Below are positions 13,589 to 25,944 of a stretch of DNA of 64,000 nt, piece by piece. The notes below the pieces were generated by a model. The model was given only the letters and a program-made list of their open reading frames with translations, made no database searches and was not told where the DNA came from. Within the stretch, counting starts at the first letter, position 1, and every line of letters begins with the position of its first letter. Made by a program: the position numbers and the translations under genes. The stretch comes from Paramecium octaurelia (lineage: Eukaryota; Ciliophora; Oligohymenophorea; Peniculida; Parameciidae): positions 133,324 to 197,323 of the forward strand of contig CAJJDP010000082.1 in assembly GCA_905182995.1 (NCBI GenBank), given 5' to 3'.

Positions 13589-13623
13589 TTTTTTACTTCA
13601 GATTATTTATTATATTAATAAGT
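13589..13623. promoter_or_regulatory. 35-bp divergent intergenic spacer (shared promoter)
   Basis: Only 35 bp separate the start codons of the RecQ gene and the plus-strand coiled-coil gene, so both 5' UTRs and any promoter elements must lie in this AT-rich spacer or in the first exons. Confidence 0.5.
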
Positions 13624-16600
13624 ATGGAAGGGACAAAATTTCATTAATTTCGAAACTCCTAGACACCAAAACATTCACACCAAAATTCAGAAAGAATCAT
13701 TTAGCTCAAACCCACCAATTTACCATAATCCCAGAGAATGTAGACGGATACTAATTAACCAAGTATTAAAGAAAGAATTGAAAAATCCAAAACCATATCA
13801 TAATCTGTATTCATCTAAATTCATATTAATTCAGTCTTATTACTAATCTCCTATTTTAAAGGATATACAGCTCGATTACATTGATAGATTAAAAAAAATG
13901 GATAAAAACGATTTTTTTGCTCAATTGAATAGTTAGGACCCTTACAAATACCCCAAAAAATTAGAAGGCCTTTAATTTATTACCTCCAATAGTAAAGTTT
14001 ATCTATAGAAAAGGTAGAAATCTCCTAAGCCCAGGTCATTTTGCCAATTGAACTGACAGATAGAACCATCTAACTAACTAAATTTTCTTCAAATTTAACA
14101 AAGAGAGTAGTCAAAGATAAAATTCACAGGGGTATTCCATTAAAGTATTCTATTGTTATAATATCATTCAGACACGATGTAAAAGCCCTAGCTGAGTGGA
14201 CTGATCTCATGCTTGAATAGGCTATTGAGAAAAACCAAGGACAATCAGCAAATATATATGAAGATTTGTAGTAAATATTTTCGCTTTGCTTGAAAGAACT
14301 AATTCGTTAGATTTCGTTTGATTGTATTGAAAAAAGGTATTAAGTTTAAATTCATTATTTGTAGTGTTCTATTAGAAAAAATATGGACATAGTATATAGA
14401 TATTAATACGTCAGTTTACTAATCAATTTTAAATTAAAATAATATTTTAGAAAAAGACCATCTATCAGAAGTAATGAGAACACATTAATTGTACTAAGCA
14501 GAAATCGACAAATATTTGATTATCCAAAAAAAGTAAAAGGCTGATATGGATTCAGTTTTGGAAAGATTTGTTAAATTGAAGGCTAATGCAAAATATTTGA
14601 AAAAAAATAATAGATATTTAAATACTTAAATACGAAATTAAAAAAATGAAATCTAAGAACTAAAATCTGAGAATAAATAATTTCTAGATCAAATCGAAAA
14701 AATTACTGATGAATTAAATGATTACTAAAGGAATGTTCAATTACAATTTGAACAATTTTCTATTTAAGCTCAGAAATAATAAAGAAATGAAACTAATTTT
14801 GATCATGAAAATTAAATAAAATCAAAATTAGTAAGAGCTGGTACTGAAAGAAGGATAACCATCCATCAAATTCCATAATATAAACTACCTGAAATAAAAC
14901 CTATCTAAAGGGCTAGTGGCTTGCAATTTGATAAAGTAGATTCAGATTAAGAGAAGCTTAAAAAAGTGTTAAATGATAGTCTATCTGTTGGAGATATTGA
15001 AATTCTATTAGAGGAAAAGGCTACAGACACTTATGATCTCATTTAGATATTATAGTTAACAAAGGAAGCAGAAATTTAAACCATAGAAAGAAAGAATTTA
15101 TCTATTCAAATCCCTAAGTAAAAATTTTAATTAGTTTAATAGATTTGAATTAAAAGACAGGAGATAATAAATCATTTAAACAGAAATCTCATTTTTAAAT
15201 AGGATATCAAGGAGTGTTTAGACCGATCTAACTGAAGAATTACAGGAATCTATTAAGATGGAAGAATATCATATTGAATAATTACAGGCAGCTATTCAAA
15301 AGGCAAGAGATCATTACTTAAAAATCTTTGATCAAACTCAAAATTGTGAACAGCCATAAATTCAAGCCATCTTTGATCCTTTTGAAGAATTTTAAAGCAA
15401 ATTAAAAGAAAATCTTCATCAATAAAAAGAAATGAGGACAAATTTGATATTAGTTAATAGTACATTTAAAGATGAGAACACGAGAAAGGAACAGTAACTT
15501 TAGTAATATGTATATATGATGTTAATACTTATAGTAAAAACGAGTGTCAGAACTTGAAAAGAATAACGATTTAGTCAATCAAGAAATGGTTGAGTTAGAA
15601 GCGCAGTTAGATTTATATGAAAAGGTTAAACTGTTATCTATTGATAGATTAATGAGAAAATAGAAAAAAAATATCAAAGAATAAAGTCTGTTAAGTCAAT
15701 TTTAGTTGATAAAACTAAAACTCTAGTTGTTTAATTAACATAAACACATAAATTTGCTGAGATTATGAAAAAAAAAATATAAGATAAGAGAATGAGTTCA
15801 ATAACTCCTATGCAAAGCACTCCTAAATCTCGGTTTTCACATGTTTAGCCTTAAATAATACAATAGAATTTATCAATAATTCCACCTCAAATTATAATAA
15901 ATGAATAAGTGGATTCTTAAAATTAATAGGAAAATATTAATTAATATACTGAAAGGAATCTTGTATAACAAAAATCCTTTAGAAAAAGTGTAATGCCTTA
16001 ATAATAATAATAATAATAATAATAACAACAACTTTAAAATGAAAAAAATTAAAATTGTTAATATAATATTTCTATTCTTCCATTATAAGATAATTAGACT
16101 GCTTAATAATTTTCTTAACAACAACAGTCTAACTAATTTTTAAGCGAAGATGTATAATTACTCAATATTAATTTAGGATACAAATGAACTTTAATAAAAT
16201 TCAGCAAGAAACAAAAACTTGAATAAACCCAGACCTAGTTAAAGAATGGTAAAAATATTTTAGTTATTTAAGCAAACCCCAATCAATTAAGCAAAGAAAA
16301 AAGAATCGAAAATGTAGAAAAGAGGATCTATGATGCCATAACAAAACGAATAAATGCAATATCTTTAAGATACAATTTCTAATTTTATATATTCAAATTT
16401 TTCATCATCAGACTCGGATAGTGAAGATTCAGAATATACTCTAAAATTGGAAGAAATTAAATAAAGAAAAAAAAAAATTAACCAGACTAAAAAATTCTAA
16501 TTTTCTTAAGTTCCAAGTAAAAATTTATAAGATATCTAGAATTTTAAAATAAATAATCGCTTGATAGCCCAGGTCTGAGTTATCTAAAGGCAAATCTAAT

Positions 16601-17816
16601 AAAATAGCTTGCTACAAAATTTGCCTCTACTAATTAAAAAGATATTGTAGCAAAGATGAAAAAGGGGGCAGTGCTAAAATTAATACAATAATTTTATGGG
16701 GAAAAATTAAAATAGAATCAAAATAAAACTTCCTTGCACATTTTATGTTACGAATACTTTTTTAACACATACGGATTTAAGAATATTGCTGAATAGAAAT
16801 TGATCAATTTTTATGAATCAATATTTGTTCATCGAGATAACATTAGAGTTAATTTATTTGGAAGATTCTTATAGTTGTTTAGTTCATTAACACTTGATGA
16901 TTTAGATATATATATCAAGACTCTTAAGTAATTAGATGAGGATAATTAGACACTCAATACAGATAAGGTAAAGCAAAATTATAATTTTAGGGTTATTATA
17001 TACTGGTTGAAAAGGCGATTTTAATTTTGGAGACAATTCATTCCCAGATCCCATAAGAATATAGGAGCAACATAATTTACGACATTAAGTTGAACTACAT
17101 AGAGAGAAATATGAGACCATATATTGACTATGATTATTATATAAGTAGGATTTTGACAGGTAAATGAATTGAATAAATAAAAAGGCTATGAAATCATCAA
17201 GAAGATGCACATGAAACATTATTAAGAAGTATTTAACTCGGCAGACATGGATCTTGATAATATGATGGAGTATCAAGAATTTAAGAAATTATATTATTAT
17301 TTTGAGGTTAAACAAGGTAATCAAACTTCGATTAGTGTAATTGAAAGAGAATTTTTGTCTCGATGTGACTTAACAGCCAATAATGAGGGAGAGAAGGCGA
17401 TGTCATTTGATAGATTCTTAACATTTTCAATAGAGTAGAATTTATTTTCCGAAGATAAATTTACGAATTTTGCAAATAGTGTAGTTGAATAGGATCCTAT
17501 AAAAACGATAGAAGATTTGTACAGGAATTGGAGTGATGTGAAAGTAAGGTTAGAAAAGAGAGTGTAATATGCGGTTGAAGAGGAGATAGAATATTGTCTG
17601 AGTGTCATAAAAAAGTTAGATAAAGTAAGTAATTGTGGTGAATAAATTTAGGCTTTAACTTGTGAAGATAAGAGACAGAGTATTTGGATATCTTATAGAA
17701 TAATAGACAATGATACAAGATTGATTTACATAAATAAATTGGCGGATGATTTGGTTCCATAGGGATTCAACGAATTGAAGGAAGCACTCGACTATTCTTC
17801 AGATGATAACTATTGA
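13624..17816 (+). CDS. Large coiled-coil protein with EF-hand
   Basis: 1,308 residues after ten introns (28, 29, 28, 25, 25, 23, 25, 35, 23, 25 nt); the exon sum is exact. An N-terminal domain contains ELIRQISFDCIEKSVLLEKIWTQY-type sequence, which resembles the F-x-x-C-x-E-x-x-x-LL motif of cilia-linked coiled-coil proteins (DNALI1 or TSNAXIP1-like); this link is weak. Long coiled coil fills the middle. A TAA-encoded poly-Gln run lies near 15999. Towards the end DMDLDNMMEYQEF is a good EF-hand loop (Asp at 1, 3, 5; Glu at 12), preceded by a 25-nt intron at 17160-17184 that ends in AAG rather than TAG. Probably a ciliary or cortical structural protein with calcium binding. Confidence 0.78.
15997..16032 (+). 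repeat. (TAA)n microsatellite encoding poly-Gln
   Basis: Eight tandem TAA codons followed by CAA codons sit inside the coding frame of the large coiled-coil gene. They are read as glutamine under the ciliate code, so a repeat that would be a wall of stops elsewhere is a homopolymer tract here. Confidence 0.85.
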
Positions 17817-17871
17817 TTATAATATTTTTGGTGTATTATTAAATTTGAAAATCCAAAAATAGATAAATAAG

Positions 17872-19042
17872 TCATTTAAGTTTGAGTAGTCTCTGAATGG
17901 CTTCATTGGTTTTGGAGGTTTCTGATATAATTTTTTGGGTAGTATTTTTGTTGGTAGAGTTGATATTGTTTTGAGAATTAGTATTCCCTGCTTTGGCACT
18001 ATTTCCTTGGCTTTTGGTTCTTAGGGAAGATCTCAATAATTAAGCATTGCAAATATCGGAGATAACATTAAGCGTGCTTCTCTAATTCTTCTGATTTCCA
18101 AAGCCACCTTTGAGTAGGTACTGACTTGCTTAGATGATTTGAGATCTTTGAGTGATGGATTAAGCATGTTATTTTAGGAGTTGGTTATATTTGGTAAATA
18201 AATCTTATTCTTGAGAGTTGCGATGTTGTATCTGATTATTGAGTTTGGCAGACTTATGATGTTAAGACTGAGATTTCAAGGGAGTGGAGTGTCTCATGGA
18301 ATTTTAGGATTGCAGATTAACACTAGATGTAGGATACTCACTACTATAATCGACCTTCTTTAATCTGTGATCTGAATGACAAAACTAATAAATTTATGAC
18401 TGTGTACTTTTTGTCTTTGATTCTGCCGTTGACTTCCCCTTCAGTGTGGATGATAGCCTTCGGATTAAGGGGATGTTCAGCTGATTCCCTTAGTTGTTCA
18501 TTTTCTTTGATGAGTTATCGATAACTCTGATTAGATTTGCCCAAATCCTTCTTCAATAGATTCATTTATTTGTGCATTTATTCTAAGGCATCTTTGTGTT
18601 GTTTCTCCATATCCTCAATCTTTTGTTGTAGACTTTCATTATACAATTTGAGTTGCTATTCAATCTTAGATAAGAATGGAGACTTTTACACTGATATGTC
18701 CTCTGATTTCAGCTTCATGTTTTTAGATAATTTACTCTAATTTCTCATACTCTTCCTCAGGTTGATAACTTCTATAAGAACTATTGTCATGCTGATTCAT
18801 TTTGAGTTGAGTGATCTTTTTATCAATCTTCTTCATGAGTGTCTTAAAGACATTGCCGATTATTTTAACTAGTCCAGGCAAAGTGTCATAGTCCTTCAAT
18901 TAATGTTCGATCATCTTCAAATCATTTTAGCCTTCCAGATAGCCTTCCAATTAGAACAACACCTTGGATGATGAGAGATTGTTACATCTTCAAGCAGGGC
19001 CTTCAAAGGTGCCTCAATTAGGGATTCATTGATTTCACTCAT
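17872..19042 (-). CDS. Coiled-coil protein, unknown function
   Basis: 368 residues with three introns: 23 nt (ending AAG), 25 nt (ending AAG) and a very short 16-nt one at 18385-18400. An N-terminal helical region is followed by coiled coil (about 60-170, e.g. KIEDMEKQHKDALEQMHK), then a Ser/Asn/Gln-rich low-complexity tail ending EAIQRLLKLK. I do not recognise a family. Its start is only 29 bp from the divergent plus-strand coiled-coil gene, and the two may be co-expressed. Confidence 0.72.
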
Positions 19043-19071
19043 TCAAAAAAATAAATTCAGTTATTTAATAA
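19043..19071. promoter_or_regulatory. 29-bp divergent spacer between two coiled-coil genes
   Basis: The start codons at 19042 (minus) and 19072 (plus) flank 29 bp of AT-rich sequence that must serve both genes' 5' ends. Confidence 0.5.
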
Positions 19072-19859
19072 ATGAAAACAGAATCGAATGCGGCTTCTTT
19101 TGGTGATGTACAACAATCAGAATACTTTAAATAATTTTTAGTTGGATAGAATCTGGTTGATTCATCCACTTCATTTGCCAGACTCAATAGCAAAACGGTG
19201 ACTGAAAGAAGTATAAGGGAATCCTTCCTGGAAGAACAAAATTATGAAGTCATCCTTTAATAAGTGATGGCAAGTAATATAAGGTTAATGGACGAGATTA
19301 CCAAATGTTAAGTAACAGTGATCGCATTCATCAACAGAACCTTGAAACCCAGGTTCAGTAGTTACAACGAAAGAACTCCGAATTAGTCTCTTAAATCCAG
19401 CACTTATTAGACTCTAATGCCAAGCTCTAACACGAATTAGATTCTTGTAAGAAATAGAGACAAAAACTGCAAGAGGAGATCAAGAAATGTGAAAGGGAGA
19501 TCAGAAAACTTTACTTGCCTGAACCCAAACTTACTAATTTGATGGACATTAATAAAATCTTAATGAACAGAACCGAGTCCTCCTTTCAATTCTACAAGGA
19601 ACCAACCATATCATCCAAATTTGCCACTGCTAAGGTTCATACTTCAAATCCCTTCATCTCTACAACCAGACCCTAAAGTCCTTCCACAAGTGTTAGACAG
19701 AGTACGCCAACTTAAACAGAGACCAAGTCTCCTATCTTAATGTTCAATAATACTGTGAATTCATGGAGAGACAGTAAATAAAATAGGAATGCTGCTGAAT
19801 TAAAGAAATTTTAGTAGACGATGGAATAACTGGTTAGAAAATCTAAAAAAATTACTTGA
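19072..19859 (+). CDS. Coiled-coil protein, unknown function
   Basis: 253 residues with one intron. The best join removes 26 nt (GTAACAG...CAACAG, near 19310), giving continuous coiled coil (about 80-150: NLETQVQQLQRKNSELV, CKKQRQKLQEEIKKCEREI). An alternative 29-nt intron ending AAG, slightly upstream, gives the same downstream frame. The C-terminal half is Ser/Thr/Pro-rich (many SP and TP sites, possible phosphorylation) and ends in a short helix. No named family recognised. It lies divergent to the 17872-19042 gene and convergent with eRF1 (46 bp between stops). Confidence 0.72.
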
Positions 19860-19905
19860 ATCACTTAGACATATTTCAAATTTATTTAACAAAATATAAT
19901 GATTA

Positions 19906-21268
19906 TCAAATAAAATCTTCATCTTCATCCTTCCAATCTTCTTATTAGACCAAATAATCCATGTCCATTTTAAATCTTAAGAATCCTCCTAATCCACTGA
20001 AACCCTTCATAAATTGATTACCCTCAACACTGTGATCTGTAATTAATTGAAAATCTAATCCATAATCTTTAAATTTCTCAGACAGATGTTCAACTAAGTC
20101 CTCTTTTACAAGGACGACAAATTATTCTCCATTTTTCTCTTCAATCAATGAACCAGTCTCATATCCTTCATTGCCTTTCACATATTTGATTGCTTTTTCT
20201 AAAGAATAACATGTGATATCATACATTCAGTTTATTTGCTCTAACATTCCAAACGTAAGTATTGAAGAGTGTCCACACAAATTAAAGTCTTTATTGTTTA
20301 TGATTCAACTGCTCTCATTGTGTCCTAAACACCATACACTACCAAACCAGTGTCCTTGTCGATATTCTCAAAGAATTGACCAACCAAATTCTTTTCTCTG
20401 ATGTACTTGACTTCCAACAAAGATTCTTAACTCAACTACACTGCTTGATTCAATCCCTATTCTCCTCCATAATTAATATCCACCACTGAAATAATCAAGG
20501 GCTATAATCTCTTATCAAAGAACTGACTTCCAGCCAAATCGTTTTTGAAATCAGCTGAACCTGCTAAGACCAAACCCTTGACATTTGGTCTGTCCTCAGC
20601 AATGAAACATGTTGTTGCTGTTTCGCATACCTTTCTTAAGTAATTATGTCTTTTTTCCATACGGAGACGTGCAAATCTGACTGAAGATTGACCTCCCTTG
20701 TTGTGTTTCTTTGGCAAATCAACATCGAATGACTTTATAATTTATTTGCTGTTTCCTTGGATTGTAGCAAACAATGATCCATTACCGTCCATAATAATGA
20801 ATCCAAAAGGTGGATCTATGTTTAGGAGTGCTCTCAGTTCTTCCACGTGGAACTGGGGATCACAAAAATACAGAGACAGATCCAAGGGTCTATATGGTTC
20901 AATGACAACTGAAATTTTCTTCTCTCCTTTGCCATCTGCCTATTACACGATACCGCAAAAAACCACCAATCCATTGTTTGGAGCCTTGTTGTATGGTCTT
21001 AACCCTTGAATAAATTCATTTAAATACTTAGGATGGCTGCTTAAATAGCTTCTTGCACAGATATTCTGTTTGCTTTGTCCTTAATAGAGGCTGCTTCTGC
21101 ATACTACGTATTGAGTCTGTTTGTGATATCTGAAATGATCCTTTTAGGAGGAATATAGACAGACACAACACTTGTGCCGGCAGTTCTTTCCTGGCTCAAA
21201 GTTTTAATGAGTTTCTTCAGTCTGAATTGTTCAAGTGCTATTTCAGCATCATTAAGTTTCTAATCCAT
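19906..21268 (-). CDS. eRF1: Eukaryotic translation release factor 1 (eRF1)
   Basis: 437 residues, the same length as human eRF1, from three exons (introns 23 nt at 21005-21027 ending AAG, and 26 nt near 20210). The GGQ catalytic loop is intact ([21 protein letters not shown] region), as is the YxCxxxF motif (YFCDPQF). The stop-codon-recognition motif, TASNIKS in standard-code eukaryotes, is EAASIKD here (residues about 58-64, bases 21077-21097), the form known in Paramecium and linked to recognition of UGA only. It acts in the cytosol with eRF3 to hydrolyse peptidyl-tRNA. This is the strongest genus-level marker in the window and agrees with the TAA/TAG=Gln usage seen throughout. Confidence 0.97.
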
Positions 21269-21366
21269 AATTAAATAAATTATTCAAATAAATTGCACTT
21301 AGATTTTCCGACTTAATTACCATTTATGACACTATATTTAAATATATAATTAATATGGATAACAAT

Positions 21367-22482
21367 TCAATCTCCTCCTACTGCCTACTCTACAAACCAC
21401 AAACTTGATACAAATGCTATGGCCACCAAAAAGATTATGTACTTCTCCCACTTATATTGAGCAATTGAAAATTCTTCCGTCAATGTCTCCATTGTGGAAA
21501 TGTAAATGAATGTCCCCACTGATATTGACACAAATATTCCTGTATACAATGGCCCTTTATCAGCCATAATCCACCCAATTCCTATTCCGATTGGATTCAT
21601 GATCGACTAAATCAATATCATATAGGTAGAGGTCGTCTTATTCACTCCTGCCTTCCTAAATGCAAGACCCAAAGTCATCCCTTCAGCCTATAATTTATAC
21701 TATATAGATATTCATTACCCATTTATGACAACACACCACTACTGCTATCCCTACGCACAAAGAAACCTCCTCCTGAATACCTATTGACAATCCCTCAAAA
21801 ACAGCATGGATCCCAACAGCTATCTATAAGATGTAAGGAGCCCATGTGTTCACGTCCTAATATACAATTGAGTTTTTTGGATCCTGTGCTATTGATTTTT
21901 TTACCATTTATACAAATGATGCTTTCTTTGCTACTATTAACTACAAATTTAACAAGTTTTATACTTATGTATTTAGGGCATCCTTAAAAGTTTCTTCCGT
22001 ATTGTGTTTCTCCAAAAGTGCTTCAGTATCTACACTTCCATTCACGAAAAGTTGATTTTAATCTTAAACCTAAGTATTTTTGGAATTGCTTTCATGATGG
22101 TGATGGTCATCATCATGTCCATGATCGTGGTGATGATCTGTTATTATTTTTTCAATAAAAAGTATTAGCGCAAAACTTAATATTGATATTGCATAAGCAA
22201 ATGGAAAATGCTCTTCTTCATCCTCGAAAGACGAATCAAAATTATCGGCTGCCTCTGGTAACAAATGAACTAAGCCTACTGCAAGAAATAGACCTCCAGA
22301 AAATGCCCCCATGTAAGCTAAAAGTTTCTGACCCTTTCATAAGTGACTTTTACCTTATTTGATTTGAATGCTTTGAGTCTGATCGGCAGACTGCCTACGA
22401 TGAGGATTAACAAGAAAAACGCAATCATACATCCAACTTTAGTGACTGCAAGAATAACTTGATTGGAATCGTCATCACTCAT
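21367..22482 (-). CDS. ZIP-family (SLC39) metal transporter
   Basis: 352 residues with two introns (26 nt ending CAG; 31 nt). It has about eight hydrophobic segments. Between TM3 and TM4 is a cytosolic His-rich loop (HHHDHGHDDDHHHH near 22100-22130), the classic metal-sensing feature of ZIP proteins. Helix IV carries HAVFEG and helix V carries HKWAEG, matching the ZIP binuclear metal-site signatures (HxxxEG and HKxxEG). It likely moves zinc or iron into the cytosol, across the plasma membrane or a vacuolar membrane. The C-terminus ends right after the last hydrophobic helix. Confidence 0.93.
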
Positions 22483-23031
22483 TGATTTAATTAAATGGCA
22501 ACATTAAACTAAATTTATCAATACTTCAAATAGCTCTTCATTAAAATATGAATCACTTTTGTATCCAAAATTTCTATAATTAGATATTAACTAATCTTGG
22601 AACCTTCAAGCATACCTTAAATCTCCAAACCACCCCATATATTAGAATGTAGTTACTATTTCGATTGTGTCAGTGAATACTTTTAGGTTCTTAGAGATTT
22701 TAACTTGATTTTTTAATATGAACTCATACTATGTATTTAGCATAGAAGATCTAATTATATGCTAAGCATAATAAATCAATTAGTAATTATTAATTATTTC
22801 GTTAATCCAATAAAAATTATTAATTTTTTAAATCATAATCTATTTATTTCCTTTGTTTTACAAGACAGCCTTCTTCATAAATGAAATTGATTTTTATCCC
22901 CATAGATAAAAACTAACCTTAAATTTATATAATAGTTTTGTTATTGCAAACTAATTTTTGCTCCTATTTCTTTACATTTTCTTTAAAAATTATTAATATA
23001 ATAGTTTAATTTTATAGTAATAAGCATAAAA
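22483..23031. other. Intergenic region
   Basis: 549 bp between the ZIP gene start and the MORN gene stop. TGA is present in all frames and no motif, RNA gene or repeat is recognised. Confidence 0.5.
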
Positions 23032-24320
23032 TCATTAAACCAAGGTTGGATATACATATTAATTCCAATCTTTGGGACTTATGTCTGCATTTTACTCTGA
23101 TTAGTCCACCCATTTAACTCTTTTTCCATCTTCCCAAAGTCCTAATTAACTCTTGCCATTCTGTAACACATACCTACCTTTTCCGGATTATTTACCATTA
23201 TTCCAATACCCCTCGTATTTCTAGAATTAAATAATAGCTATACCCTTCCATCAGGCCAAATGTAGATTCCATAGCCATGCTTTTTGTCATTCAAATAAAA
23301 GCCTTCATATTTTCGACCGTCCTTCCATAAGTATATGCCTCTTCCATTCATTTGATTATTTGCCCACTCCCCTAAATATTTCTAAAATAAGTTATATATA
23401 TACTCTTCCATCAGGCCATGTATATATACCAAATCCAAATAACTTATTTTCACTCCAATTCCCTATATAAGAAGAACCATCTGACCAGAAGTACTTTCCA
23501 AATCCTTCCTTTTTTCCATTCTAATATTATCCTTCAAACTTGGCACCATCAGCCCATATCTCTACTCCAAATCCATGTTGAAGATCATCCATCCAATCAC
23601 CTTCATATTTTGCTCCATTGAGGTGAGTATAAACGCCTTTTCCATAAGCCTTATCATCTTTCCATTCACCGTCAAAGAAATCCCCATCAACATGCCAAAA
23701 TTTACCTCTGCCATTAGCTCTGTTATTCTTCCAATCGCCTTCATACTTTGCTCCATCACTCCAAATTTAAATTCCATACCCATCTCTACTTTAACCAATC
23801 CACTCACCATCATAGTAGGCTCCACTCTAATATTTTTATGAAAGAACCATAATACTTTAAATATATGTCTAGGTCTCCTCTCTCTAACTGAATTTTCCCA
23901 TTTGCTTATGTTAGTTTCGTGCATGTCTTCCTAATTTCTCAACATCATTTCATTTTTTCGTTTTTTACTATCTTAGTTTGATTCTAATGATGTACAAAAT
24001 TCATTTACCATTTGTCATGACAATTTATGCTTATGGAATTTCTATAATTTAGGCAGGAACCGATTAAATTGGAGCAACTTCTTTTTTTGGTTTTAAATCC
24101 AAGTTCAAATATTTTTGCACAATTTGGCTTGACCCATCTAGGTTTTTATCTTCAAGATCTAAGTGTTTATGGTAAAAGTGATACGATCATTATCATCATC
24201 TTCCTCATTTGGCTATTATGAATATTCATGCATTTATCTAGATGATTGTTATTCTTCCTGACTCATTATAACTTCTTCCTTTTTCTAACAACTCTAACAT
24301 GTTGCACAATTGCTTCCCAT
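23032..24320 (-). CDS. MORN-repeat protein with N-terminal lipidation signal
   Basis: 387 residues with five introns (26, 25, 29, 22, 23 nt). It begins [11 protein letters not shown]: Gly2 is a likely myristoylation site and the following Cys are likely palmitoylation sites, predicting membrane attachment. After an acidic, Gln-rich linker come about eight MORN repeats (e.g. [20 protein letters not shown], ending with KWVDQ). The Y-x-G-x-W...G-x-G-x-Y pattern is clear, and three introns fall between or inside repeats. MORN proteins scaffold membranes and cytoskeleton in protists, including basal bodies and cortex. It is one of three similar genes here (33431 and 63919). Confidence 0.92.
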
Positions 24321-24549
24321 CTTGATAAATAAATTAATTGAAATAAAAAGGAAACTTAAACTACACTAATCATTATTTCAATCTTTCTATTGGAAAATCT
24401 GTTATTAATTAACCGATGTATCATTAATTAGACTAATATATTTTAAGAATAATGACAAAAAATAATTTGATAGTGTTAATGAATAAAAATATAACTACAA
24501 AAATAATATAATTGAATTTAAAATATTGTTGAAATGAATGCATTCTGAT

Positions 24550-25944
24550 TCAATACTTTTTATATTATAATTTTTTGAGTTTTCTTTGAAAGGCTTACTG
24601 CGCCTAAGAGAATTCCAAATCCTTAATGATCTGTGAATTGAACCCAACTTAAGTTAACTAAGAAACCTTCTTTTTGCTGTCTGCCGTAGGACTAATTTTA
24701 GATTCCAAAAATTTAAAATAGATTCTGCTGTCACTCGTTTTGATGTCAACGATATTGATTGGTGGGGACAGTTCTTTGGTCTTGAGTTCTGGCAATCTCA
24801 GTCTCAGATCAAATCCCTTTTTATTCTACTTCTCGATCTTGATGTTTCGAATGAGTTTCCTCTTATAATGATTCCATCTCTCCTTCTCCTCAAATAAATA
24901 CTAAATATCTTCATCATCAGGATAGCGTTTAAGTTACGATTTGTAAATTTGTACGATGTCCATTGGGAGAAGTTTCCTCACATTAAATGAACTTATTGAT
25001 ATTATTTAACACGGAATAGCTGTAATGTAAGAACAATCGGATTCCACTTCATTTAAAATTGCATAATCTCCAAATACACTGTAATCACTAAGTTCATCGA
25101 TGTCATAAAATAAGTCCTACTTTTTTTGACTCAATTCCTCTCTTGAAGTCATACTACCATAATTTATTTTAATTTTTCTAATCACTTTAACGCATCCCTG
25201 CTTAATTATGTACATATTAGATGGTTCAGTTCCTTACTTAATCAAAATCTATTGGGAGGGGAAATGTTCCATTGTACATTTGGTACAAATTTATACTAAT
25301 AAGGATTTTGAGAACATTTTAAAAATTGGAACTTTTTCTAAGAATTGAATTAATTTATTTAAATTTGCTGTTTACATTTCTTATTTGTTATCATTCTTTA
25401 AATATTCCTCAAAGCTTTCTTTAGTCAAAATAATCAAGTCACTTTTCTCCGCAGCCATAACAGCAGCTGTTCGCTTGGAATTGTAAAGCAAAGAAATTTC
25501 TCCGAAAGCATCACCTTTTTATAAAATTGCAATTTCTTTCTATATCATAATGTATACGTTACCAACTACATAAAATTCCTGAATTCTGTCGGCTCTTCAA
25601 TAAACACCTTCACACTTCCACTTAAAATAACATAAAAAGCATCACCTGTTTCACCTTATTAAAAAATATAATCTCTTTTATTATAAGTCTTTAGAAACAG
25701 ATGCTTGCACAAATCTAAAAAATTGGGTTTATCTCTATACTGTTTGAGAAATTGGATTTCCTTAAATACTCATAACATCTCTTACTCCTGCGATTTAAGC
25801 GATATCCTAGCAAATTGCTTTATTTCGCTTTTCCATAGGTACTTCGAGTAATAGTCTCATTTTTTCAGTTTAATAAATGAACTTCTTTTTGAGATCCTCC
25901 TATATATCCTCATTCTCTTGACTATCCTCAGTAGATAACCTCAT
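24550..25944 (-). CDS. Cyclic-nucleotide-binding domain protein (PKA regulatory-like)
   Basis: 448 residues with two introns (25 nt at 25761-25785 ending AAG; 23 nt). The first cNMP domain (about 90-210) reads GETGDAFYVILSGSVKVF and then GDAFGEISLLYNSKRTAAV, close to the phosphate-binding cassette consensus FGE(L/I)(A/S)L..R(A/T)A. A second, more degenerate domain (about 220-350) keeps GTEPSNMYIIKQGCVKVI and FGDYAILN but lacks the key Arg. There is no obvious dimerisation/docking helix or inhibitor site, so it is not a standard PKA R subunit. It could be a cAMP or cGMP sensor of another complex. A basic, Lys-rich tail ends the protein. Confidence 0.85.

Noticed and set aside
17321-17608. 95-codon minus-strand frame
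   Set aside because: Antisense to the EF-hand end of the large coiled-coil gene.
19300-19345. 29-nt AAG-ending intron in the 19072-19859 gene
   Set aside because: Possible, but the 26-nt CAG-ending alternative just downstream retains more good coding sequence; both give the same downstream frame.
20698-21009. 103-codon plus-strand frame
   Set aside because: Antisense to eRF1, whose identity is certain.
23562-23924. 120-codon minus-strand frame starting MHETNIS
   Set aside because: Right strand and start inside a real exon, but after a 29-nt intron the true frame is the MORN-repeat frame; the long open frame arises from the repeat's composition.
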